NCBI RefSeq assembly: GCF_023898315.1
Contig: NC_064621.1
Span: 18,598,501-18,662,500 of the forward strand
Source of the DNA: Schistocerca nitens
Lineage: Eukaryota > Arthropoda > Insecta > Orthoptera > Acrididae
Direction of reading: 5' to 3'
Length of the DNA: 64,000 nucleotides
Made by a program: the position numbers and the translations under genes. Under the pieces are notes generated by a model. The model was not told the DNA's origin and did not search any database. It saw only the letters and a list, made by a program, of their open reading frames with translations. Position 1 is the first letter of the stretch; each line of letters starts with the position of its first letter. Of this stretch, positions 11,051-23,607 are shown piece after piece.

Positions 11051-12576
11051 GTTAAATTTGTTTCTTCTTCTTCTTCTTCGCGGATGGATCACTTAGGACC
11101 ACGCGAGATCAACATTTGTTGGCGTTCCTTTTCGCCCAGTATTCCTTCATAAACAACGAATGGGCTAGCTTTCGTTGCGTAGACCATGTATGTCGGTTAG
11201 TTTTTCTCTCTTCTTCCTCAAAACCCCGTGTGTTTGTGATTTTTCTGATTTCATTTCTATCATATAGATTTGGAGACCCTAATTCTCTCAGGTCTTTTTC
11301 CGTCTGTTTGTACCAGTTCGGTCTTGTAGTTTTGTTCTTTAAAAATGTATGGATTTTGTGCGTTAACCTGTTTGAGTCCATTGTTTCTAAGTGCCCCATG
11401 AATTGTATTCTTCTCATGCGCATTGTGTCTGTTATTTTGGAGATATTTTTATATATTTCTGCAGTGGGTTTTGGATAATGTACCCCATCTTTAGTTCTTG
11501 GTCCTAGAATTTTCCTCATTATCTTACGTTCTTTCACTTCTAATTCCTCTTTTAGTGTTCTGTGTTGAAGGTTTAGTGTCTCAGATGCGTAGAGAGCTTC
11601 GGGTCTAATTACTGTTGTGTAGTGTCGTATTTTGCAGTTCCACGAGAGACTCTTTTTGTTATAAATGTTTTTTGTTAACTGAAACGCCGTCTCCATTTTC
11701 TGGACTCTTGATCTGACAGATTTCTTTTCATTACAATTTTCTGCAATCCATTCACCTAAATATTTAAATTCTTTTACTCGAGATATGTAGTTATTACCAA
11801 TTTTGAGATCAGAAGGTGCATCTTTGACGTCAGTCATAAATTTTGTTTTTTCAAACGAAATTTGTAATCCTATTTTAGCTGCCTGTTCTTGTAATAACTC
11901 TAGCTGTTTCTGTGCATCAGTAATGTCTTGTGCGATCCGTGCCATGTCATCAGCAAATGCTAAACAGTGTAATTCTATGCCCTTATGTCTTGGTCCCAGT
12001 CTGTGTGCTGGTGCACCTGCTTTTTTCCATTCTCTAACAACTTTTTGAAGAGCACGATTGAAGAGCACGATTGAAGAGCACTGGGGACAGTACATCCCCT
12101 TGTCGTACTCTTGTGTCTATTTCAAATTCTGTGCTCAATTCTCCCATAAATTTTACTTTGGATTTGGTCTCCGTGAGTGTTTCTTTTATGCTGTTTGTTG
12201 TCTTTTGATCTAGTCCAAATTCTGCTAATACTTCAAAAAGGGATTCTCGGTCTATACTGTCATATGCTTTTTTAAAGTCGACAAACGTGATGACATAACT
12301 TTAGTTTGAAGTACTATGTAAATATTTCATTGAGTTTTTCAAGTTAAGGATCTGTTCTACGCAAGATCGACCTTTTCTGAACCCACCTTGGTATTCGCCT
12401 AGTTTGGAATCCAGCTGAGGTTCTGCGCGGTTTAGTAGGGCTTTAGACAGAATTTTGTATGTTATTGACAATAAAGAGATTCCACGATAGTTGTTGGGGT
12501 CTGTTTTACTTCCTTTTTTGTACAGTGGATGTATGATTGCAGTCTTCCAATCTGTGGGGATTTTTTCAGTTTTCCA

Positions 12577-12775
12577 AATGGTTCAAATGGCTCTGAGCAC
12601 TATGGGACTCAACTGCTGAGGTCATTAGTCCCCTAGAACTTAGAACTAGTTAAACCTAACTAACCTAAGGACATCACAAACATCCATGCCCGAGGCAGGA
12701 TTCGAACCTGCGACCGTAGCGGTCTTGCGGTTCCAGACTGCAGCGCCTTTAACCGCACGGCCACTTCGGCCGGCC
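12577..12775 (-). mobile_element. tRNA-derived SINE inserted in the LINE RT
   Basis: A 10-bp duplication, CAGTTTTCCA, flanks it at 12567-12576 and 12776-12785. Read on the minus strand, the head begins GCCGGCCGAAGTGGCCGTGC and carries a pol III B box (GGTTCGAATCC; plus-strand complement at 12698-12708). The 3' end reads GAGCCATTTGAACCATTT. The copy is about 199 bp and very close to the one at 13923. Confidence 0.9.
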
Positions 12776-13922
12776 CAGTTTTCCAGATTTCATGTATAAT
12801 TTCTTTGAGTTTTGCAATAAGATTTTCTCCTGCATTTTTCCATACTTCTGCGATGATTTGGTCTTCTCCTGATGCTTTGTTATTTTTCAGTGACTGAATT
12901 ATCTCTTTAATCTCTTGTAAACTTGGTGGCTTTGAGTCTGGGTTTCGTTGTGTACGATGGAATTCAAATTTTTCTGCAGGCTTTTCACAATTCAGTAATT
13001 TAGAAAAGTATTTTGCAAGAATTTCACAGTTTTCGGTGTTGGTATGAGCAATTTCCCCATGGTCATTTTTGAACTGGAGTGATGGAGGAGAGTACTTTGT
13101 TAATTTTTGTTTGAATACTCTGTAGAAATTTCGGGAATTGTTTTTCTTGAAATCATTTTCTATGTCTTGCAATTTTTTGTCTTCGTGTTGTTTACGGACT
13201 GTTCGTATTGCTTTTGTGACTGTTTTCCTGGTATCTTTGAGATCTTCCAGGGTCTTTTGATTTTTGTTGCACAACCAATTTTGCCACGCCTGTTGTCTGA
13301 GATTTATCAGTTGGTCACACTCATCTGTCCACCATGGGTGTTTACGTGTTCTTGTTTGCGGTGCTACAGTTTCAGCTGCATTTAAAAGTCCTGCTTGCAG
13401 TTGTTGCCAATTTTGTGGTTTTAAATGTTGCGTTTCTTTTGTAAATTGTTCATTGCCATTTATCTTTTGTACATCATATTTACGGTGTGGAGATTTCTTA
13501 GTGAATTTTCTTTTTTCTGGAATGACATCTAGGGAGAATTTTGTTGGGTAATGGTCGGAATCTAGGTCTAGTCCATTAAGGACTTTAAGTTTCATGATTT
13601 CTACTGTATTTACGCGGGAGATCATTACATGATCCAACTGATATTCACCTAGTAATGGATTAGGTGAGATCCAAGTTTTCGTTTTCGAGGCTCTTTTCTT
13701 GAAAAATGTTGATTTGAAAAATAGGTCATGGTTTTTGCAGATTTCAATGAGTCGCATGCCATTCCGGTTGGTCTGTGTATGCCCTGACCATTTACCTACC
13801 CAATATCGATATTTCTTTTCTTTACCGATTTGTGCATTGAAATCGCCCATAAGGATTTTGACATGGTTATTTGGGATTTTTTGGAGAACATTATCTAATT
13901 GGTTCCAGAATTCTTCTACTTC

Positions 13923-14122
13923 AAAATGGTTCAAATGGCTCTGAGCACTATGGCACTCAACTGCTGAGGTCATTAGTCCCCTAGAGCTTAGAACTAGTTA
14001 AACCTAACTAACCTAAGGACATCACAAACATCCATGCCCGAGGCAGGATTCGAACCTGCGACCGTAGCGGTCTCGCGGTTCCAGACTGCAGCGCCTTTAA
14101 CCGCACGGCCACTTCGGCCGGC
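13923..14122 (-). mobile_element. tRNA-derived SINE inserted in the LINE endonuclease
   Basis: Flanked by a 13-bp duplication, ATTCTTCTACTTC, at 13910-13922 and 14123-14135. Same family and orientation as the copy at 12577-12775, differing from it at only a few positions. The B box complement is at 14046-14056. It interrupts the endonuclease between its first half and the GDFN motif. Confidence 0.9.
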
Positions 14123-15201
14123 ATTCTTCTACTTCTTCTATTTTGTTTTTGTTAGTGATGTTAGTTGGTGCATGTCCGTTGATTAGGGTGTATATCTTAT
14201 TAGCTGATTTTATTGTCATCGTGGAGAGTCGACCCGAGTAAGATTTGAAAGTTGCGACTGAATCAAGTATTGATGTATCTATTATAAATCCAGTTCCAAA
14301 TTGTGGACAATTTGCCATAGCTCGTTTTCCAGGTTTTCCTTTGTATATCCTATATCCTTCCGAATCAAAAGGATTTTCATCTGTATATCGTGATTCCTGA
14401 AATGCAATAATTTTGATTTTACGTTCTCTGGATTTGTCCAGGATGTTTTTCAGTTTTCCCGTTTTTAAGAGAGAATTTACATTAAATGTCATTAGCCAGA
14501 TTCTAGATTTTGGTTTGATTTTCTTATTACGGGGTTTTGAAGTACTCCGATTTACCTCCATGCACACTTCTGTGGTCTCCCCAGAATCCGAATAGACCAC
14601 TTGCGGTTTTTCAACCGTGGGATTTGACCCACTGGGGTAATTTGTCTTTGAAGGTGCTGTATCCATGTTGATTTAATTGGACTGGGTTTGTGACTGAAAT
14701 TGAGATTCAGTCTGGTTAAGCTCAGAGTTCCACTTCTGAGTTTTATAGATCAGCCGCCACTAACATGTGGAACAGACGCTGTAGGGTTACCGCCACTAAC
14801 CTGTGGAACCGTCGTGCCCTTTGTCCAGATAACCTTGGACGATAGCTTTTATAGTATCCCAAAAAGCAAGGTTGCCTCTTCCGCCAGTTCCGCCGTACCG
14901 ATGATCTTCATCTCCGCCTTCACTGCCGTTGAGGTCTTCACCGTGTCCCTGGCAAGGGGCCCTCACGAGGTACTATCACCCGGGCCAGGTGAACCAAGGT
15001 TTTTTTATGAGGTGTTACTCCTCCCCCTCCTCCTTTTTCAACCGGGCTTGGGACCGGCTATGGCGGAGTTGTTAAATTTGTTTATATTTACAGTAAAGAT
15101 ATTATTTGTGGATAATACTGAAAGCTCAGATTGGTAGCGCCAGGAGGCAAGCGAGCATCTGGTGAAATTGTGCACCGTCTTCCAACTTCCTTTCGATACT
15201 G

Positions 15202-15352
15202 CTGACCGAGCGAGGTGGCGCATTGGTTAGCACGCTGGACTCGCATTCGGGACGACGACTGTTCAAACCCGCGTCCAGCAATCCTGATTTAGGTTTTCCG
15301 TGATTTCCCTAAATCGCTTCAGGCAATTGCCGGGGTGGTTCATTTGAAAGTG
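15202..15352 (+). mobile_element. tRNA-derived SINE, second family, 3'-truncated
   Basis: The head reads GACCGAGCGAGGTGGCGCAT then TGGTTAGCAC (A-box region) and TTCAAACCCG (B-box-like). The body continues to GGTGGTTCATTTGAAAG, where similarity to the longer copy at 60592-60843 stops. No target duplication was found. Confidence 0.75.
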
Positions 15353-17038
15353 CAGAAAGCCCAGAACGAAGCACTGAGCCTTACCTGGCAAGAACTTCTC
15401 GATCTATTGAAGTAGATCAGTAGTTCCTGAAATTCAAGAACAAAATGGAACCTGAAGTATTCTGTTATAATTAGAACTAATATTTTGTCTACGGCAAAAA
15501 TTTCTGCTATGAAGACGCAGATGACGAAAACATCCACGAACGGTTAATATACTGACGCGAATGGAACGAGATTTGGGCAGTTAAGTGATCCAGATGTACT
15601 CAGAAATGTAGCGGAAGAGAACGAAAACGAGGCGACCGAGGAGCGCATTATGAATCCCACTGAGGCAGCGTAATGCGTTTATCTGTTATCAGGGTGGCAG
15701 GACAAAATCAGCTCGACCGTATCGACGTTTTGGCTCTCTGGGAAACGATAACGTCGTCAGGAAGAAAATAAATGCAAAACAGAAAAATATGCAAAACAAA
15801 AAAAATTTGCTAAAATGACTGAAGGCAAGTGAAACAAAATGCAGTGTGTTTCAACTGTAATTTTGTAAACAAACTATCAATAGTAGTTTCCGGCAAAAAG
15901 AGTGCATTTTGGATTTTTCGTGTTTTTCGTTTATACATGCGATCTAGGGTCCGCGTTAACTCGGGCAGTTGAGATCTACTGTGTATGAATAGCCCTCCGA
16001 AAACAACGGATAGCGTTTAACCTGATCTGTATTACTCAAAGTATTCTGGTTCTCGCGCACAAAGAGAGCTAATCGGGGTTTGTGGAATCGTTGCTTCCAA
16101 AATACTCAGAAAGTGTAACTAGTTACACTCTATGGGGTTAATCGTATCGATCATAACGATGTTACAAAATCTGAAACTAGAATGTGATTCTTTCAACCAT
16201 CTCACTACTCTTCATGCTAACGGAAGTAACTTTGACTCTTTCCCATGAAATGGGAGGTATCTGTGTTGGAACGATCTGCTACAATTGACGGCTATAAACG
16301 GCGGCTCCATTGAAGAATCGTTATTGAATTTAAAACAAAATTCATTGCGCCTTTGTACTTTGCTTTCATCAGTTCACCTTAGCTGTTTAACGAGCAAACG
16401 CTTGGGTATTTCTACACCATCATACTCCTTAACATCGGTGCATTAGGCGAACAGACGACGCTGAAGTAGAATTCGGAATTTCAGCACTTTCCTGCGCAAG
16501 GTACTAGATTGCACTTAGGACACTTAAATCTGTCGAGTGATTACATACTACGGAAACCAACTCTCGGTTAATATGGTTAGACTGCATGCGAATACTTTGA
16601 ATCGATACTAACTGTAAGCTCAGTTTAGCACTGCCAGTGATAATAACGTCCGAATAGAACACAGCGCCCAGTAACGGCGCAGTCCGTGCGTGTGGCGTTA
16701 GTGTGATACGAACGGTGGCACGTAATACTGACGATAATCGTTACCACAATGCAGCTGCCGCCAACGAGCATTACTACACTTATCGTTCGCACATAAGTGT
16801 CCAGTTCGCACCCAGTCCACGGTGTAAAAAACAACAGTTGTACTTGTTTCCACTGCCTTTCATTACAGATACCAATGTGAGGACTAAATGGAACGAGCTA
16901 TCAGTCAAAATTAGAGAAAACTAAGTATCGTGCACTTGGATTGTTAGGAAGGAAGGCAGTGTAGGAACTAGAAGATTTGTAAGCATAAATGAAAGGACAC
17001 ATACATATATGTTAGGTAACAGAGAGGTACATTCCAGA
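15353..17038. other. No gene seen
   Basis: A 1.7-kb stretch of ordinary AT-rich sequence. Frames are short and unlike any family I recognise, and no repeat unit was found. Confidence 0.5.
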
Positions 17039-17049
17039 AAAGGTAGTTC

Positions 17050-17238
17050 AAACAGCTCTGAGCACTATGGGACTCAACTGCTGTGGTCATTAGTCCCCTA
17101 GAACTTAGAACTACTTAAACCTAACTAACCTAAGGACATCACACACATCCATGCCCGAGGTAGGATTCGAACCTGCGACCGTAGCAGTCGCACGGTTCCG
17201 GACTGCGCGCCTAGAACCGCGAGACCACCGCGGCCGGC
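17050..17238 (-). mobile_element. tRNA-derived SINE (family of 12577 and 13923)
   Basis: Flanked by an 11-bp duplication, AAAGGTAGTTC, at 17039-17049 and 17239-17249. The minus-strand head begins GCCGGCCGCGGTGGTCTCGC; the B box complement lies at 17163-17173. It is more diverged from the two LINE-borne copies than they are from each other. Confidence 0.9.
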
Positions 17239-17249
17239 AAAGGTAGTTC

Positions 17250-18434
17250 CTTGAAGAGAAAATCATAAGAGTGTTCGTCCGTGATAGCAGGCCTGTGCCA
17301 ATCCTGATTCAAACGGGGAATTGTTCTCCTTATGTATACAAAGAAGCCAATTGGCCTAGCAAACTGTTGTAACATCTGACCCTAATGTAAGAAAAATTCT
17401 CTCTTCCGCTCTTCTGTTTACACAATCGTTACTTTATAGCCAAATGCTTTTAGTCCGATCTAATTTCTGACCCATAACTATCGCCTTAATTACCATAATA
17501 TGTGATCAAAAATGGTCACCAACGTGTCAAGTTACGTTTATACAAGTCTAATCTCAGTTATCATAATTTATGATCCTAAATGGCCTTCTTCAAAAAGTTC
17601 AAATGTGAATTCCTAAGGAACCAAACTTGTTAGGTCACCGGTCCCTAGACTTACACACTACTTAAACTAACTTAAACTAACCAGTGCTAAGAACAACACA
17701 CACGCCCAGGCCCGAGGGAGGACTCGAACCTCCTGCGGGTAGGGCCGCGCAAATGGCCTGCTCCCATCCCCCACTTCAGTAGTGCACTGTAATTTGTGCC
17801 CCCCACACAAGTCCCCCCCCCCCCCCCACCAGCATCATGACGAGGACGAAACACTCATGTTGATCAATCAACAGCAGCAGCAGCTCAGCAGCAAATTCGG
17901 GCGATATTTACAATTTCGTTTTTGCAACCTGCAACAGAGCGGTGTGCATATGGGCATTTTCTGCAAGCGCTCAAACATGTGACCACCTCCCTTCAATGCT
18001 ATTTGCAATTTCGACTCAATTTATTGCAATTTTCACGAGGTTTTTTTTTTTCGAGTACTCCAGATATCCATGCGTCCATCCTGAGACACACATAAATCTG
18101 AGACTTTAAGTGGTTAAAAATTACCACAGAGAGGTATGTTAACAAATTACACAGATATCCCACATCAAACAATTTTTGTGGTGCATTATTTAAGAACAAG
18201 TACACTACTGGTAGTAACTTCTTGGAGCACACGAATGTATGACGACATCCCTCCATTGAAATTCACGATTGTGGGGTAATCTGCCACAATTTTGTCGATT
18301 TTCTCCCAATATTCCAAAGACACACACGTAAATATAGAATTTTAAATGTCAAATAATTACCACAGTGTGATACTTAAACACATTACGTCAGTATCCTGCG
18401 TTAAACAATTTCTACAATACGCTCTTGCTACGTA
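17250..18434. other. No gene; one SINE and a C-run
   Basis: Besides the SINE fragment at 17592-17758 and a C-run at about 17813-17827, nothing is recognised up to the Gypsy element. Confidence 0.5.
17592..17758 (-). mobile_element. tRNA-derived SINE, third variant, decayed
   Basis: It reads AAAAAGTTCAAATGTGAATT at one end and has GGACTCGAACCTCC, a B-box complement, near 17728, with a GCGGGTAGGGCCGCGC head region. The layout matches the other tRNA SINEs but the body differs, so it is a related family. No clear duplication flanks it. Confidence 0.65.
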
Positions 18435-18439
18435 CCAAG

Positions 18440-18926
18440 TGTGGTGTCACCGCCAGACACCACACTTGCTAGGTGGTAGCATTTAAATCGGCCGCGGTCC
18501 ATTAGTATACGTCGGACCCGCGTGTCGCCACTGTCAGTGATTGCAGACCGAGCGCCGCCACACGGCAGGTCTAGAGAGACTTACTAGCACTCGCCCAGTT
18601 GCACAGCCGACGTTCATAGCAGTGGTTCACTGACAAATTACGCTCTCATTTGCCGAGACGATAGTTAGCATAGCCTTCAGCTACGTCATTTGCTACGACC
18701 TAGCAAGGCGCCATTACCAATTTATATTGAGCTTCTTATTACTGTACCGTCAGACCGGTGTTCTACAGTTATCGATTAAAGTTAAGTATTACATCAACTA
18801 CGTACTTTATTTGCTACTAAAAATTCCCTTAACTGTTCCAGACCTCACGCCAGTCTGCATGTAATTAAACGCGTGTATTTCGGCCTACTCTAGCAACACG
18901 GTGTTGGCTCTTCTGCCAACACTTCA
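18440..18926 (+). repeat. 5' LTR of the Gypsy element
   Basis: Starts TGTGGTGTCACCGCCAGACA and ends GCCAACACTTCA. It contains the promoter and polyadenylation signals by family convention; I did not identify a definite TATA box. Confidence 0.95.
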
Positions 18927-18928
18927 TA

Positions 18929-18946
18929 TGGCGACGAAGATTTAAC
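18929..18946 (+). promoter_or_regulatory. Candidate primer-binding site
   Basis: TGGCGACGAAGATTTAAC begins two bases after the 5' LTR, the usual place for the tRNA primer site, and starts with TGG as expected from pairing with a tRNA CCA end. The tRNA species was not determined. Confidence 0.65.
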
Positions 18947-18974
18947 GGTCGTATTGCTCTAATTTACATGTGTC

Positions 18975-20612
18975 ATGGCTTCGCCACAATCTCCCGATGC
19001 ACTGTCCGAATTTTATTGCTTGCAGAATCAGCAGACGCAGACCTTATTGGATGCCCTTGGACAGCTCGTCCAGGGTCAACGTGCACTGCAAAACGATGCG
19101 GCAGCCGCCGCTTCACCACTACTGCAGCCACAACATGCAGTTGCACCACCTTTTCGTCCTTTTGATGCGGCACTGGAAAGCTGGACGGAGTGGTCACGCC
19201 AATATGGATTCCATCTCGCCGCCTACAGAATTCAAGGTAATGAGCGGCAGCCATTTCTTCTTTCCGCCGTAGGCGTCCACACGTACCGAGTGATAGTGAA
19301 ATTGTTTCCCTGACGCGACGTAGCAACTCTGTCCTACGACGAAATTTTGTCGGCATTAGATGCATATTTCAAAAAATCTGTTAATGTAGTTGCAAAAAGG
19401 TATACGTTCTTTCGTACAAAACGTACGGCAGGTCAGACTAATCGGAAGTGGGTTGCAACTTTGCAAGGCCTTACTAGGGATTGTGCTTTTGAGTGTGAAT
19501 GTGGACTCCCTTATTCAGATACTATGGTGTGTGATGCTATTGCACAGAACGTTTCTGATGTTGGTATAAGGGAACAGATTTTGAAACTAGTCAATCCCTC
19601 CCTTCAACAAGTGATAGACATATTGGATCGGCAAGACACACTTGACTTTGCTCAGGAATCATTTGAAATTTCGCCGGCCGTGTGTCACGTTAACCGGCCC
19701 GCCGGGCGCGCTGCACGGAACAGTAAACAGCACTCGCGCCCGTCCGCGCAGCTGCCGCCAAGCTCTCCGCTACGTTTGCCGCGCCAGCGAGCAAATGCGG
19801 TGCTAAAGTCATGCCCGCGGTGTGCTACTAGACATTCGCGTGAGAATTACCTGTCACGCCAAGCTATTTGCTTTTTCTGTAATAAAAAAGGACATGTTCA
19901 AAGTGTTGGCCAGAAAAAGCTAAGATCGGACACTAACAACCATTCCAGGCCCTTTGCTTCGCGCCGGAATCGAACCAAGAATACACGGGCTCGTGAACCT
20001 TCGCCCATGGACATTCATGTAGTTAATTCCACTCCGCCCAGTGCCACTCTCTCTACCAGTGACTGTGTTCGTCCCACAAAAAGTGTGCGTCGACATCGAC
20101 GGAAATCCCGTCCGGTCGCATCTGATCCTGTAACAGTGTCAGTTCACGTTGCACGAGACAGTCGCTCTTGTCGTCAGCAGGACAATAAACTTTTTGTGGA
20201 TTTTGACATTAATGGTAGGGTCATACCATTCCAGCTCGATACCGGAGCTGCAGTTTCACTAATCAATAAAGACACGCACAAACAACTGGGCACACCTCCG
20301 TTGCGTGCCGCAAATGTTAAGTTAACTTGCTATTCCGGTCAGAATATCCCTGTGTTAGGATGGTGCAGCCTTCTTGCAAGATACAAGGGACAAACAAAAC
20401 TTGTGTCTTTTTATGTCCTTCGTTCTTCTTCTGCTGTGAACTTGTTTGATTTAGATTTATTTCAGTTGTTTAACTTGTCTATAGTCAATCAGGTCCTAAC
20501 AGTGAACCAGACTGTGCCTTCAGACAGTGTTTATCGTCTATGTGAAGAATTTGCAGACTTTTTGCACCGGGCCTTGCTTGCGCTCAGAACTATAAAGCAC
20601 ATTTGGAACTGA
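18975..20612 (+). pseudogene. Gypsy gag-protease with in-frame stop
   Basis: Start ATG at 18975 (MASPQSPDALSEFY). The gag region has WTEWSRQYGFHLAAYRIQG and continues in the same frame past a TGA at 19311-19313. Two zinc knuckles follow, CPRCATRHSRENYLS and CFFCNKKGHVQSVG. In each the final cysteine of the CCHC pattern is gone (Tyr and Gly in its place). The aspartic protease motif QLDTGAAVSLI is intact near 20235-20265. An extra T in the run at about 20555-20562 throws the ribosome out of frame into the stop at 20612. Gag would package the RNA, and the protease would process the polyprotein. Confidence 0.85.
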
Positions 20613-23607
20613 AAGTCAACGCGCAACCGAAATTTTACAGAGCGCACAATGTTCCACACGCATTGCGTGATGAGGTCGCAAGAACATTAAACGATTTGGA
20701 ATCACAAGGTGTGATTTAACATGTGCAGGCTTCTCTCTGGCGATCACCCTTAGTAATTTTGCCAAAACCTTCCGGAAAATTGAGACATTGTGTGGACTTC
20801 AAGGCAACGTTGAATCCACAACTAGTGATTGCAACTTTTCCTTTACCCCGCCCGGAAGATCTTTTTGACAAACTGTGCCCGGGTAAATATTTTTCGAAGT
20901 TGGACCTCGCAGATGCGTACTTGCAAATACAAGTGGACGACGAATCCCAGCGCGTCTTGGTGGTTAACACGCATCTTGGGTTGCATCGATTCAAAAGACT
21001 GCCATTCGGGTGTGCATCCGCCCCTGCATTGTTCCAGCAATATCTACAAACTGTTTGTGAGTCGGTCCCTACTGCAGCAAACTATCTGGACGATATTGTG
21101 ATCTCCGGAAAGACGGAAGAAGAACATTTAGCCAATCTCAGAACATTATTTCAGGTCTTGCGGCAAAATGGTCTTCGCTTGCGGAAGGACAAATGTGTGT
21201 TTTTTGCTCGTGACTTACCCTATCTGGGACATGTAATCAATGGCCAAGGCATACATCCCAGTCCCGAGCACCTCCGTGCCATACAGGACTTGCCTTCGCC
21301 GCAGAATTTGAAGCTGCTACAGAGTGTGCTGGGAAAAATAAATTACTATAACAAATTTGTGCGCCAGGCCTCTTCCATTTCAGCTCCGCTTCATCGCTTA
21401 TGCCGTAAAGGTGTTCCGTTCGTCTGGACGACGGAATGCGAACGCGCCTTTCGCCAGTTGAAATCAGCGTTGCTTTCCAATACTTGCCTTATGCCATTCG
21501 ATCCCAGAAACCCCTTTTGTTGATGGTCGATGCATCAGATTTCGGGATCGGTGCTGTGCTTGCGCACAAAGATGGATCGCACGATCGCCCTATTGCCTTT
21601 GCGTCCAAAATGCTCTCGTCTGCGCAAAGACATTATTCACAAATCGAGAAAGAAGCTTTGGCTCTCGTATTTGGTGTTACAAAGTTTCATGATTTCTTGT
21701 ATGGTCGTCACTTTACCATCATCACAGACCACAAACCTTTGACGTCGCTTTTTCATCCGAACAAGCCTGTACCTCCACGTACAGCGCAGAAATTCCTTCG
21801 CTGGTCTATTTTCCTCTCGCAGTACCGCTACGATATCTTGTATCGGTCAACTGCTAAGCATGGAAACGCCGATGCGTTGTCCCGTTTGCCTGTTGCTGAG
21901 GATAGAGCATTCGATTCTTCCGAACTTGCTTGCATGTTCATTGATGCGGAAACCGATGACGTGGTTGAATCGTTTCCGATTGATTTTCGTCGTGTAGCTA
22001 CAGCCACAGCTGCTGACCCTGTCCTTGCTACCGTTCTGCGTTTTGTTGCTACGCAGTGGCCCTTGTCAAAGTCACGGATCTGGGATCCGATGGTTCGCAG
22101 ATTTTTTGCTCACAAGAAGAGACTTTTTGTTCGACGTGGTGTTTTGCTGTTGCGTTCTGATAATGATCAGTCCAGGGTCGTGGTCCCACGTTCGTTACAG
22201 TCCTCTGTCTTACAGCTTCTCCACCAAGGTCATTGGGGTATAGTGCGAACGAAACTACTTGCTCGTCAGCACTGTACTTGGTTCGGAATCGATGCTGCGA
22301 TTACGAATATGTGCTCTTCTTGCATGGCGTGTGCCGAACGACAATCCGCACCACCGCGGAAATTCTTTGCATGGACGAAAGCCACTTCCCCTTGGCAACG
22401 CTTACACATCGATTTTGCTGGTCCATTCTGGAATGCTAGATGGTTGGTTCTGGTCGATTCATTCAGTAATTTTCCTTTTGTTGTCCGGATGTCTTCCACG
22501 ACGTCATCTGCCACCATCCAAGCGTTATCTGCTATCATTTGTATTGAAGGTCTTCCACAGACTATTGTTTCTGACAATGGCCCACAATTCATGTCCGTAG
22601 AATTTCAGTCATTCTGCAAGGCCAATTGTATTCAACATCTGACATCCGCGCCGTTTTCGCCACAGTCCAACGGTGCCACTGAACGTTTGGTCTGGACTTT
22701 CAAGTCACAGATGTTGAAATTGACAGAGTCCCATTCTCGGGAGGACGCGTTATTGCTCTTCTTGTCCTCGTATCGTTCTCAGCCCCGAGATGGTCGCTCG
22801 CCGGCTGAGTTGCTCCACGGTCGTCCTCATCGAACCTTGATGTCTTTGCTACATCCGCCGCATCAGGTTCCTGTGCAGCGGCTGCCACCTGATTTTGCTC
22901 CAGGCGACGTTGTATACTATCGCAACTATCGAGGTTCTCGGCGTTGGCTCGCAGGGCGCATTCTTCGCTGCCTCGGCCGCGCTATGTATCTGGCTTTGGG
23001 GGCCTCTGGTGAGGTGCGTCGGCATTTCAATCAGCTGCGCCTCTGTCGTCGCACGGGTTCTGCCGCTCCCCGTCTGCTTTCAGCGACGGTGCCGTCCGGT
23101 CAGCGCCCTGGGCACCCATCTACTGGCTTGCCTCATCCCCAGGTGTTACCGACGATGCCTTCCCTTTTGCCCCATGGCGGCGTGCCGCCGCCGTCGCCGG
23201 TCCTCCCGCCGGCGCCGCCCGCAGTGGACGCGTCGCTTCAACCGCCGGGCGCCTCCCTGGGTCACGCGCCGCCGATCGCTTCCCGTGACCAGCTGTCCTC
23301 CGACATGGAACTCTTGCCCGCTCCGGACCAGATGTCGTCTTCGTCCGTCGGGTGCACCGCCCCGATGGAGGTCGACCCTTCGGCCCCTCCTGTCTCTCTG
23401 TGGGCGCATACAACGCATGTTGGCGTGCACGCTGGACTAGGTTTTCAGGCGTTTACTAGCTCCCCTCGGACCGAATGGCAGTGTGCGGGTGGCACAGCCT
23501 CGCCTGTTGTTACGCTCCCCACCTCGTCGCATACGTCAACATGGGGTCCTCCCCACGGCGGGCGGAAGCCTTATAACACAACCGTACGCCGATATCCGGG
23601 GGAGGAA
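20613..23607 (+). pseudogene. Gypsy pol: RT, RNase H, integrase, with lesions
   Basis: After the frame change the sequence reads on through a TAA at 20717-20719 into the RT, where WRSPLVILPKPSGKLRHCVD, FSKLDLADAYLQI (motif A) and NYLDDIVISG (catalytic YLDD) are intact. A missing base near 21508-21515 ends this frame at 21523 and the next frame carries RNase H (MVDASDFGIGAVLAH; ITDHKPL) and integrase. Integrase has the HHCC zinc site (HQGHWG and CSSCMAC) and the catalytic acids in HIDFAGP, SDNGPQF and NGATERL. A proline-rich tail (23100-23450) leads to the 3' LTR. The enzyme sites look preserved; only single-base lesions break the gene. Confidence 0.9.
23598..23607 (+). promoter_or_regulatory. 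Polypurine tract
   Basis: GGGGGAGGAA lies directly before the 3' LTR at 23608. This is the position and composition of a plus-strand primer site. Confidence 0.8.

Larger units (their letters stand above)
11109..14666 (-). pseudogene. LINE polyprotein (APE endonuclease-RT), disrupted
   Basis: The start codon at 14666 opens MDTAPSKTNYPSG. The endonuclease follows with WLMTFNVNSLLKTGKLKNIL, FQESRY (catalytic Glu), MGDFNAQIGK and DSDHYPTKFS. The linker and start of the RT run to about 12790, and the RT core is split between frames at about 12100-12560. It includes readable VDFKKAYDS-like and SPVLFNRALQ-like motifs, then LAFADDMARI (catalytic box) near 11950 and a C terminus ending at 11109. Breaks are a SINE at 13923-14122, a SINE at 12577-12775, a 14-base duplication near 12044-12071 that shifts the frame just before the FADD box, and other stops in 12100-12560. 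Both catalytic centres are recognisable, so it was active once. Confidence 0.8.
11064..15070 (-). mobile_element. Full-length LINE (RTE-like/APE class) with 13-bp TSD
   Basis: GTTAAATTTGTTT occurs at 11051-11063 and again at 15071-15083, giving a 13-bp target-site duplication around the element. The 3' end is a short TTC run on the plus strand (GAA tail) at 11064-11079. The 5' part (about 14670-15070) holds a non-coding leader with an imperfect internal duplication: the phrase CCGCCACTAACNTGTGGAAC occurs twice near 14754 and 14791. One long polyprotein gene is spread over 11109-14666 and is interrupted by two SINEs. Confidence 0.85.

Noticed and set aside
16625..16924. Overlapping short frames on both strands near 16.7 kb
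   Set aside because: No motif, no codon signal and no repeat context.
22895..23440. Second long frame over the Gypsy pol 3' part as an env gene
   Set aside because: No signal peptide, furin site or transmembrane pattern; it is an alternate frame over the GC-rich proline-rich pol tail.
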